A DNA stretch of 64,000 nucleotides, from NCBI GenBank assembly GCA_012845835.1, contig JABAKD010000025.1, positions 30,263,761 through 30,327,760 on the forward strand. Reading direction: 5' to 3'. This document shows, one piece after another, positions 57,801-64,000 of this stretch. This stretch comes from Undaria pinnatifida (lineage: Eukaryota; Sar; Phaeophyceae; Laminariales; Alariaceae). The notes below the pieces were generated by a model. That model did not search any database. It was not told the origin of the DNA and was given only the letters and a program-made list of their open reading frames with translations. Within the stretch, counting starts at the first letter, position 1, and each line of letters starts with the position of its first letter. Made by a program: the position numbers and the translations under genes.

Positions 57801-58601
57801 TTGATACTTGTACTGCTGCAAGTCAGTCTTCTATTATCCCATCTATTATTTTCGAGCTTTTTCTCTCTCTCAATCTCCTTCCCGATTTATAGTCGCAACT
57901 CAGATACGGCGTCACTAAGCAGGCTTTTCGACCCCCTCCCCACAACGTTACGTATCGGTAGCCGCTTGATTATCTCTCAACCTGGTAACTCTTTGTCGCT
58001 ACAGGTGCTGTGCCAGGTATTACTGCTGAAGGCGCTACAAGCTATGCATGAGTTCCAAAAGGGCCACAAAGGTCCAAGACGTCACGAGCAAGAGTTACGT
58101 CAAGTCTCTGTGAGTCTGCCGCCTTGCCTGCTGGAATCCGAAATGCGCGGCATCGTCCGCGCTGTCTGCCGTCGCACCCGCTGTCGACGCCTTGCGGGCT
58201 TCGCCGGAAGCTGACGACGAAAACCTGCGTGCGGGCGTAAAAACTCACCGGTCATGCTGGAACATTGGTGTGCTTGCTGTACCCGCGAGGGGTGTCTGCA
58301 TACATGCTGGATACATGCAGAGGCCTGCGATCACGCAGGGTATAGACTCTTGAAATTCGCCAACTCTATCGCCGCTACCTCAACGTGTCTGCTGTAGTAC
58401 CGCGGTCTGCTGTCTGCTATGGCACGTGCGTGCCGAGCCATGATTGATCACTGAACCCTGCAGCAGCAGTACCTGAACTTCTTATATAATAGAGCACGGT
58501 GCGGTATGTTTCGATGTCTACACTCACCCAGAGCGTTGCCCTCGATATCTCTTCGCAGATGATCGGACTAGCCTCAAGGAGGTTGCCCCGACTCTATTCA
58601 T
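42878..58601 (-). CDS. COQ5: COQ5, mitochondrial ubiquinone-biosynthesis C-methyltransferase, eleven exons
   Basis: COQ5 is the SAM-dependent C-methyltransferase of ubiquinone synthesis, on the matrix side of the inner membrane (family knowledge). Exons: 58601-58528, 58224-58128, 56764-56674, 55871-55748, 54783-54651, 52931-52866, 51419-51339, 47950-47901, 46459-46366, 45093-45032, 43013-42878 (stop TAG). They sum to 1008 nt, 335 residues, in frame throughout. Residues 1-35 form a presequence ([20 protein letters not shown], then [10 protein letters not shown]). Landmarks in order: [36 protein letters not shown]; the SAM-binding [13 protein letters not shown] (116-128); [101 protein letters not shown]. 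Introns 2 and 3 use GC donors; the others are GT-AG. Introns of 0.3-3.4 kb are full of repeats, but no coding residue appears missing. Confidence 0.95.
43060..43081. repeat. Poly-G tract in COQ5 intron 10
   Basis: An uninterrupted run of about 22 G, 47 bp upstream of the exon 11 acceptor on the coding strand (C-rich when read as the pre-mRNA). It may serve as part of the pyrimidine tract. Confidence 0.9.
43340..43520. repeat. ACCCG-rich dispersed repeat, block 7
   Basis: It lies in COQ5 intron 10. GACCTGACCCGACCTGACCC, GATTCCGAACACCTCCTGGC. Confidence 0.7.
43670..43870. repeat. CACTCG/CGAGTGAC-ended dispersed repeat, copy 2
   Basis: It opens TACGAGTGACTCTGTACCTC and closes TGGCGCGAGTGACCCC. 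AGGCGGTCTTTTTGGCGCAG lies between. COQ5 intron 10. Confidence 0.55.
43995..44250 (+). repeat. MITE-like repeat copy in COQ5 intron 10
   Basis: CTGAATGACGGGGTTCCTTA, TATCGTCGGAAAATAAAT, TGTACCTAGGCCATTGGAG and terminal GTGGTGCTCCTCGATCGTAG. It is followed by an ACTACTACC microsatellite to about 44312 and a 43-bp direct duplication (CGTACCGACGGATGGACGT) at 44391-44450. Confidence 0.7.
45290..45665 (-). repeat. Two tandem partial MITE-like copies (-)
   Basis: CAAGCACAAAAGCTGAGATA, GACGAACAAATCCATGGCCT and TTTTCCGACGAT are repeated about 110 bp apart. The copies sit in COQ5 intron 9 in opposite orientation to the 43995 copy. Confidence 0.65.
45864..45938. repeat. GTCAT pentamer microsatellite
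   Basis: Fifteen perfect GTCAT copies in COQ5 intron 9. Confidence 0.95.
46955..47228 (+). repeat. MITE-like repeat copy in COQ5 intron 8
   Basis: ACGACAGAGGTAGTAAGAGG start, CCCAATATCGTCGGAATGTC core, GAGCTCCTCGAGCAACCACC and GGTGCACCTCTGTTATTG end. Confidence 0.7.
47985..48800. repeat. AGCCAATCAGAGATT degenerate tandem repeats
   Basis: Two arrays (about 47985-48135 and 48580-48800) consist of 14-15-bp units such as AGCCAATCAGAGATT and TTAGCCAATCAGAAA, with an unrelated 300-bp insert between them. The left array starts 35 bp from the exon 8 acceptor of COQ5. Many units contain CCAAT, but this is intronic, so a promoter role is not implied. Confidence 0.8.
49635..49940. repeat. CACTCG/CGAGTGAC-ended dispersed repeat, copy 3
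   Basis: The left end is duplicated (CGCCACTCGCACGAGCGACT and GAGCCACTCGCACGAGCGAC, about 75 bp apart). The body includes CCGTTCCCTTGCGGACTAAT. The right end reads TTACTCGCGCGAGTGG. COQ5 intron 7. Confidence 0.65.
50453..50857. repeat. 111-bp tandem repeat, four copies
   Basis: Units begin GCTCTCTAGCTAAGCAGTGG and end AAACCTTCACGGG. Copies start at 50453, 50564, about 50658 (lacking the first part) and 50746. They are nearly identical, so the expansion is recent. COQ5 intron 7. Confidence 0.95.
51100..51300 (+). repeat. MITE-like repeat copy in COQ5 intron 7
   Basis: GACCGGGCTCCTTGACCC, AAAATTCGTCGGAATTTC, GTTGTACACCTCAACAATCC and a shortened end. It lies about 40 bp from the exon 7 donor. 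Confidence 0.6.
52425..52655. repeat. ACCCG-rich dispersed repeat, block 8
   Basis: CGGATCGAATCGGGTCGGGT, GATCCGATCCGACCCGACCC and related runs in COQ5 intron 6. Confidence 0.7.
53165..53350 (+). repeat. Dispersed repeat with internal TTAGGG-like tract, copy 3
   Basis: GGGGTTAGGGTAAGTGTTAG and GTTAGGGTGAGGGTTGGGTC, ending GGGTCTATGCATTC. COQ5 intron 5. Confidence 0.65.
53690..54150 (+). repeat. MITE-like repeat copy in COQ5 intron 5
   Basis: It starts GGATGATGCCCAGGGCTC. Then come TAACCCATGTCTTGATGTCA, GTTTACTCCCATTAATATTA and an inserted stretch. The family end follows, GAGCCTTAGAAAAAAAAACG then TGCACCTTCAGCGTAGGC. An AACAACAAC microsatellite lies at 54068-54110. Confidence 0.5.
55385..55650 (+). 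repeat. [12 protein letters not shown]-coding dispersed repeat, two copies
   Basis: Two + strand ATGs (55389 and 55499) open the peptides [20 protein letters not shown] and [20 protein letters not shown], each ending in a stop after 38-52 codons. The two copies differ mostly at the same codons, as expected after duplication. They lie in COQ5 intron 4 on the opposite strand to the gene. Shorter relatives occur at 28205, 34865 and 41228. Confidence 0.6.
56251..56304 (+). other. tRNA-like fragment
   Basis: TCCCCGGCAGTCTAGTGGTTA has the acceptor and D-arm pattern of a Glu/Asp-type tRNA with a good A box. CAGGGTTCACTC (from 56292) resembles a T-arm start. The middle does not fold into an anticodon arm and no matching 3' acceptor strand is present. 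It is a relic or the head of a SINE rather than a functional tRNA. COQ5 intron 3. Confidence 0.4.
57200..57430 (-). repeat. Dispersed repeat with internal TTAGGG-like tract, copy 4
   Basis: The inverted copy reads AACCCAACCCCTAACCCTAA and CCTGACCCTGACCCCAACCA, flanked by AACACCTTTCCAGGTGG and AACGCGGGCTGCCCCGC. COQ5 intron 2. Confidence 0.7.
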
Positions 58602-58904
58602 GGGGCAGCCGTCGCGACTCCTGCTTCTTCTGTTCGCCCAAGATTGTTCCAGTAGGCTCCTTTGTCCACCCTTCTCTCTGCTCTCTGACGAAAGTTGGGT
58701 GCGGGTGCCGGGAGTTTGTAATGATATTCACAAATAACGATAACAATCGGGATATTCCGTGTGCCGAACCGTTCGTATTTCCGCCGCATATGGGCCACCA
58801 AGCCATATTCCCGCCGCGTTTCGCTCTCTTAGGTTCAGTAGCGTCTGTTTATTTGGACTCCAAGACCGAAGGCACTGCAACACCAGGAGCCAGGGGCGAC
58901 GAGC
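58602..58904. promoter_or_regulatory. Possible bidirectional promoter region
   Basis: Only 303 bp separate the COQ5 ATG (minus) from the ATG of the divergent ORF at 58905 (plus). The COQ5 promoter must be here or just beyond. No TATA box or other core element stands out, so this rests on position alone. Confidence 0.3.
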
Positions 58905-59336
58905 ATGGTACAGGGCGTGTACAGCTCCGAGGACGGGCCCAACAGCAAGCTGCAGCCACCAGTGACAGGACTGAAACAGCGTTACAGAGATGGCTTCCGC
59001 ACAAGAAATCATCACGTTCCGTCCCTCCCCGTTGAAGGGGCAACAAACGCCCCGCACCAACGACTACCTTCAACAAAATCAACGTCAACCACAACAACGA
59101 CAGCAGGGATGGCCGCAACGACGAAGAACTCGACAAGCCTAAAGGACGAGGCCCTGTATCTGGGGGATATCCTGCATGCTAGGTTGGCAGATTCGGCACG
59201 CAACAGGGGCGGACGGGGTTTGCTTTCGCGGGCTCTAGCTCGAGAAGAGCTTGACCAGTTCCTGATGGCATTCTTCAGCGATCCTGCCAACGTCCACTAC
59301 GCCAGGGAAAAGGTGACGCACAGCGTTAGAGGTTAG
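58905..59336 (+). CDS. Hypothetical protein, first unit of a repeated-exon locus
   Basis: ATG at 58905; 143 codons if unspliced. The N-terminal 80 residues are Ser/Thr/Pro-rich (STKSTSTTTTTAGMAATTKN). The rest reads YLGDILHARLADSARNRGGR and REELDQFLMAFFSDPANVHY. AAG/GTGACG at 59312/59313 is a likely donor, conserved in downstream copies, so the real exon probably ends at 59312. An overlapping ATG frame (from about 58990, MASAQEIITFRPSPLKGQQT) is an alternative start region. I do not recognise the family. Confidence 0.4.
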   Translation: MVQGVYSSEDGPNSKLQPPVTGLKQRYRDGFRTRNHHVPSLPVEGATNAPHQRLPSTKSTSTTTTTAGMAATTKNSTSLKDEALYLGDILHARLADSARNRGGRGLLSRALAREELDQFLMAFFSDPANVHYAREKVTHSVRG

Positions 59337-60950
59337 GTTCATGTCTGGGTTGCAGTTGTGTGCGGAGTTATGTATATGTAGTACTGCAGATTTGGCACAC
59401 AATAGGGGTGGGCGGGGCTTGCGTTGGCGGGCTCTGGCTGGAAAAGAGCTTGGCCAGGTCCTGCTGGTCATATTCGGCGATCCGGCCAACGTTCAGCACG
59501 TCAGAGAGAAGGCGACAATAGGAGTAGAGGTTAGCTCTGTGCCTGGATTTCAAGAGCTATTGGGTTTTGCGTGGCGTGCATATGTATGTAGCATGGCAGC
59601 TTCGGCACACAATAGGGATAGGCGGGGTTTGCTTTATCGGGCTCCTTGGCTAGAGAAGAGCTTTAGTTCTTTCTGGCTTTCATCGGCGATCTTGCCAACG
59701 TTCACTTCGTTTAGAGAGAGAAGGTGACAAGGTTAGCCTTGCTTCTGGGTTGTGTCTCAGTTGAGTTGTGATTTGTTGTTGCATACGGATTTTATGTTGT
59801 ATAATAGATTGGGTACGTAGTGGAAGTGGACGGGGTATGACATCACCGGCTCTGGATGGAGAATATCTCCACCAGTTCCCCTGCTAGCAATTTTTTTATC
59901 CTGTTAACGTTCACCACGCCGCTAGGAAGGTGGCGAAGGGGGTTACGTCGATTAGACAGCCTGTCATTGGTGGAAGATTGTGGGGAAATTGATGCGCTCA
60001 AAGCGTAGAAGGTCATGTTATACGTACGAGCGAGGTTGGGCGAAGAGCAAAGGGCCAACTTTAAACCTATAACCGCAGATGTTCATGAAGTATAACAAAA
60101 AAGGTACCGACTTGTGTCTTTAACTTCGCCAGAGAGCAGGGGCACGTGTACCAAATAGAGTTGGCTGGTCATCCTTACGCCTGGGCTCCGTCATTGAGTT
60201 AAGCGTGGGGTTACGTGTATGTTGCATGGCAGATTTGGCACACAATAGAGGTGGCCGAGGTTTTCTTTTGCTGGCTCTGGCTCATGAAAAGGGCTTGATC
60301 TAACTGGATATGCCAGAAAGAAGAAAGACGTACGCAGTTTTCAGTGTGACCCGGGGCCAACGTTCACTGTCCCAAAGAGAACGTAACAGGTAATCGACGA
60401 AACAGGCGCAAGGGATCGGCTTGCTAACGGGGACTTTAGTCTTGATGCCAGGGGTGCCATGAGGCTGGATACATCAATTTAGAGCCCCATGAAGAAGATG
60501 AATTGAAGTACTGGCGTAGGGGCGTGGTCCTTTGTCATATTCGTGCCCCCGTGTCACGGTCACTTTTACCGAATAGTGAAGGTCAAATAAATACCGAATT
60601 TTATTATACTCGTTTGGGGAACTATGAATCCCACCGCACCTCTGCAGATGTGTTACGGTTGAAAACACAAACCACACATCATATGTCGTCAGACTTTGAT
60701 ACAAGAAAAAATCAACAGCAGGGTGGTCTGGGAGTTAGCCTTGTGTTTGGGTTTTGTTGTTGATTAATGAGTGGAGTCATGTATGCCCGGTACGTAGCAT
60801 GGCATATTTGTTGCGCAATACGGCTGGGCGGGGGGTGTTTCCTCGGGCTCTAGCTAGAGAAGAGCTTGGCCAGTTTCTCATGGCCTTTCGCAGTGATCCG
60901 GTCAACGTTTATTTGTCCAAAGGGAGAAGGGGACAAGGCAATACGAAGTA
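59178..60950 (+). repeat. Tandem array of exon-like units
   Basis: Units begin near 59180, 59385, 59595, 59790, 60225 and 60795. The pattern is a GCATGGCAG- or ACTGCAG-like acceptor, TTTGGCACACAATAGGGG, GGGCTCTGGCT, AGAGCTTG, GATCCGGCCAACGTTCA and GAGAGAAGGTGAC. The first two keep one open frame (RNRGGRGLLSRALAREEL; HNRGGRGLRWRALAGKEL). The third is frameshifted. The fourth and fifth are truncated or diverged. The sixth is mostly open (AREELGQFLMAF). Each unit would enter in phase 1 and leave in phase 0, so units cannot be chained in frame. They would have to be alternatives or dead copies. Confidence 0.65.
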
Positions 60951-61144
60951 AGTACGTTGTTTCTATTAATAGGTTTCTTCTGGTTTGAGTGGACGGATTT
61001 CGTTCATCTATCGTGCATCCATGAAACGCTCGTTAGAGAAAACCGCTGGGGTGCTGGGGAGGGGGGCTCTCTCATATAATCAGTCCGAAGTACAATACAT
61101 GACAGTAGATGACAATCGACGCGTCCTGCGATAGAGCCCGAAAC

Positions 61145-61392
61145 ACTGGTTTTTCCGATTGAGACAGGTCTTCTTAACCCGAAATCGTGTCGGAATTTCG
61201 AACTATTTTGTTGCAATAACTTTCGTTCAATGGTCGTACCCCGTAGGTCATGGGTGGTGTCGTTCATCGGGCGTATGACATCTCCCCCCCCCCACACCCA
61301 AAGGAAAAAACAACAAAATGATAAACATTCCTAGAGAGAGGAGTGCCTCCGAAAAAAAACATGGTGCGCACGCCTCTAAAGTAGCATGCGCC
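61145..61392 (+). repeat. MITE-like repeat copy (+)
   Basis: CTTAACCCGAAATCGTGTCG, CGTAGGTCATGGGTGGTGTC and terminal GTGCGCACGCCTCTAAAGTA. Confidence 0.6.
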
Positions 61393-61489
61393 AACGAACA
61401 GATAACAAAATCTGTGAGAACAAACTTTTCCGTACAGGGTCGTCAATATCATATTTTTTTTCTGATGTTTTGCAGCGCCCTGTTCTAAC

Positions 61490-61645
61490 TAAGTTTGTCG
61501 TGCCCTGTATGTACGTACAACCGTAGTAGCCGTGCGAGGTCTCGTGATCTTGCTGCGTTTGCATGAACGCACAGAGTAGCAGTGTGAGCTCTCGTGATCT
61601 TGTTGTATGCTTGTATTGCACGTGTAGTAGAAGTGCGCGAGCTCC
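61490..61645. repeat. Three tandem 65-bp units
   Basis: CGTGCGAGGTCTCGTGATCT, GTGTGAGCTCTCGTGATCTT and GTGCGCGAGCTCCCGTGATC at regular spacing. Confidence 0.65.
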
Positions 61646-61931
61646 CGTGATCCGTTTGGAAGTTCGAGACATCGATAGGGAGCAAACGATAAAGAATACC
61701 CTGGTACAAAACAACAACCATTGTCTTAACGACGGTCCCCTCACCTGCGCGCTATCAATCTCATGTGACGTACCGACACCTCCAATAAGATGGAAGCAAG
61801 AAGGCGCAAGGTGGGAGAAAATTGTTCGAAGAGAATCGACACCATTGATGCGGCTGAAAATGGAGGGACTACCGCCACAAGGCACCCTAATCGAAACCTT
61901 GGCAAGACGAGAAGCATGGATTCAGTACTGA
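61563..61931 (+). CDS. Hypothetical ORF
   Basis: 122 codons from an ATG inside the tandem units. The C-terminal part (RWEKIVRRESTPLMRLKMEG, TLIETLARREAW) reads like protein. A minus-strand frame of 100 codons overlaps. No family recognised; low support. Confidence 0.2.
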   Translation: MNAQSSSVSSRDLVVCLYCTCSRSARAPVIRLEVRDIDREQTIKNTLVQNNNHCLNDGPLTCALSISCDVPTPPIRWKQEGARWEKIVRRESTPLMRLKMEGLPPQGTLIETLARREAWIQY

Positions 61932-62524
61932 TGAGACATTCTGGGCATCCGACGCTGGACGGTCTTCCCGTTGATCTTTCCAAGGATTGCGGCAGGTACG
62001 GTGGTGCTACGACTTCGATAGTTCCGTGTAGGTATTTTGTCAAGGCCCCCAGTCACCGAACCTTCATTTGTCGCAAGTCACTCGATTAACCAACACAATT
62101 CCCTCGATTGGCACCAACACCAGCGCTCCACCGATAAACCTCCACCAAAGACTGTAGGGTAGACTAGAGACGGCCTAGGTACTACCTGGTATCTCGTTTG
62201 CAGTCAGCGCTGAGTTTGTACGAGTAGAACATTCCAGCTATAACAACTGCAGGATATCCCTTCCCATTCTCGCAAAAACAAAAGTTGCCAAAACGGTCGT
62301 TTGACCTTTTTTCAACAAAAAAACAAAAGTCGGTAAAAAGATCGCGTGCAAAAGAGAGAGGGGGAGCACCCATCTTTTCTCAGGCCCTTCACTTGCCCCG
62401 AACGCAGAATTTCGAAAATTTTGGAATTGCAGCTCAGAGCCCTTCCTCCCTCTCTCCCTCCCACACTAGGGGGAGAAGCAGATTCTAAGAAGTTTCTGGG
62501 CCCCCACTAAGACGTGTGTTGCGA

Positions 62525-62815
62525 TGATAGAGTGTGCACCACTTTTTTTCCAATACTACCCCTCGATTTTGGGAGCTTAAGACCTCTCCCTTAACAACTG
62601 ATTTGGAGAAAAGTAAAACTGCTCGGTACCGGATGAAAGACCCCATGGCCTAGGTACACAACAAGAAATGATGCCCAAAAAAAAACAAAATGGCGCCTAT
62701 TATTTTTTTTTTTTCCGACGATTTTGGGTTGAGGAGCCCCGTCATCCGGAAAACATATTGTTTTTACGACGAAAACTGCTTCCATAGTGCTTCTATCGTA
62801 GCATGCAGATAGATT
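62525..62815 (-). repeat. MITE-like repeat copy (-)
   Basis: GTGTGCACCACTTTTTTTCC, CCTCGATTTTGGGAGCTTAA, ACCCCATGGCCTAGGTACAC, TCCGACGATTTTGGGTTGAG and terminal GCTTCTATCGTAGCATG. Both ends are recognisable, making this one of the more complete copies. Confidence 0.75.
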
Positions 62816-63055
62816 TTAAGAATTTTCTGGGCTCCTGAGATGAGGAGCTCAGTATCTCAACCGAAACATCACCCGAAACATGACTTCGAAGGCGTTCGTT
62901 CGCGCAGCCCAACCCTACCACCATTTCTATGCGCTAGTGTTCTAAAATTAATTCACTTGTTGAGCAAATATATCATCCTAACCGGTAGTGCAACACTTGA
63001 GGAGCTCAACCGCTCACAAACATTAACAGTTAATTCAACCACTGCAACCCTTACT

Positions 63056-63104
63056 ACCGCACTATATACCGCACTATATACCGCACTATATACCGCACTA
63101 TAGA
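63056..63104. repeat. 12-bp minisatellite (CCGCACTATATA)
   Basis: Four perfect copies. Confidence 0.9.
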
Positions 63105-63239
63105 GGGATATAGATATGACCCTGCAATACGACCGAGACGCGATTAACGACCGACGCGCGGTACGATATATAGCTGGATGTTTTTTCGGGAAAAACTCGA
63201 TTTTTTTAATGGCACGTGACACCGGTCGGCTTCTTGACA

Positions 63240-63530
63240 TTCTTAGATTTTTTTTCAGTATTTTTGCATTTTGTTAAACCTTAGAGGCTGTGGACGTTTG
63301 TCATCGGGTTGAACTTTCAACTTACGTACGTACGTACGTACTCAAAATCACTTTTGACTTAGGTAAGTGAGATACACAGCTTCCTCAAACGAAGAGCCTC
63401 AGTGAAAAAAAAGGCAAAATACTAGAACCGATCAGTTTGGGGTGAAAAATAGAACTCCTCAAGTGGTCACCCTCAGAAGGCAAAACGTGCCTCTCAGAAA
63501 AAAAAAAATACAACGGTGCACCTCTCCCCC
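63240..63530 (+). repeat. MITE-like repeat, diverged copy
   Basis: CATCGGGTTGAACTTTCAAC, CTCAAAATCACTTTTGAC, AGCTTCCTCAAACGAAGAGC and GGTGCACCTCTCCCCC; a GTAC microsatellite lies at 63325-63342. Confidence 0.5.
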
Positions 63531-63689
63531 GTGTAAGCATGTATCAACCTCATCGGCTAGGCACACATCACGAATAATTTTGCAAGCACCGTAGCGCATC
63601 CCAACGATACCGGGCGTTGTAGCTCTCCAGATGAGGACCACGGCTACGCATGGTACTGCAGGGGGCTAAGTTTTTTGGTTGTTTTGTTT

Positions 63690-63930
63690 TTCCAGTCGCC
63701 GCTCGGGAGTAACTCGTGCGAGTGACTCCCATGTCCCTTCGTGGTGGTTTAGAGCTTTCGTGCTGTTTTACTTTTGCGATACGCACGAATCCCCGTGCAA
63801 TGGAATCGGTTTAAAGCGGCGCCAATCAAATCGCCTGTTGTGGGTTTGTCCGTGAGTTACGCAGCGTCACTCGTGCGACTGGTGAGGCGAAAACCCAGAA
63901 GTGGTAGGGCAAGAGCGGGCACCCCCCGCC
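63690..63930 (-). repeat. CACTCG/CGAGTGAC-ended dispersed repeat, copy 4 (inverted)
   Basis: GAGTAACTCGTGCGAGTGAC at one end and GCGTCACTCGTGCGAC at the other, with GCCAATCAAATCGCCTG between (the reverse of the CGATTTGATTGGCGCA phrase at 49780). Confidence 0.6.
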
Positions 63931-64000
63931 TGCCTACGCCAAGTAGCGATACGCCTATATTTTTTACCCGGTTACAGGTACACCGTGTTAGTAGTTGGCC

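Noticed and set aside
57798-58214. 138-codon plus-strand ORF opposite COQ5 exon 2
   Set aside because: Its only conserved part is the antisense of the COQ5 exon; the rest is low-complexity Ser/Leu.

Overview
This looks like nuclear DNA of an intron-rich eukaryote with low gene density. A brown alga or related stramenopile is the best guess. The basis is two mitochondrial housekeeping genes cut into many very short exons, a family of ankyrin-repeat genes with a conserved tryptophan/arginine-rich C-terminal block, and a large load of short dispersed repeats. One repeat encodes a conserved peptide, [12 protein letters not shown], that I associate from memory with brown-algal gene models. The species assignment is inference; the gene reconstructions come from the sequence.

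Layout. Positions 1-8.5 kb are mostly repeats: ACCCG-rich blocks, a miniature LTR element at 7020-7391, and a second possible repeat-flanked element at 3279-4484. Positions 8.8-25.3 kb hold three related ankyrin loci. The + strand copy (8820-10811) and the first - strand copy (15666-17057) are broken. The second - strand copy (23092-25249) is intact, with one intron and 578 codons. Positions 25.4-33 kb are repeats, a SINE-like element and unrecognised ORFs.

From 33117 to 40459 (+) I could join six exons into a complete 233-residue mitochondrial F1-ATPase assembly factor (ATP11/ATPAF1 family). From 58601 down to 42878 (-) I could join eleven exons into a complete 335-residue COQ5, the ubiquinone-pathway C-methyltransferase. 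In both genes every exon junction keeps the reading frame. The two genes converge on a 2.4-kb repeat-filled spacer. Their introns (0.3-3.4 kb) hold most of the repeats in the right half of the window. Two adjacent COQ5 introns appear to use GC donors.

Right of COQ5, a divergently oriented + strand ORF (58905) leads into a tandem array of decaying exon-like units (59180-60940). The last 3 kb are again repeats.

The two mitochondrial genes serve different parts of oxidative phosphorylation (ubiquinone synthesis and ATP synthase assembly). Nothing shows a functional link beyond adjacency. No rRNA gene, complete tRNA gene or CRISPR array was seen.
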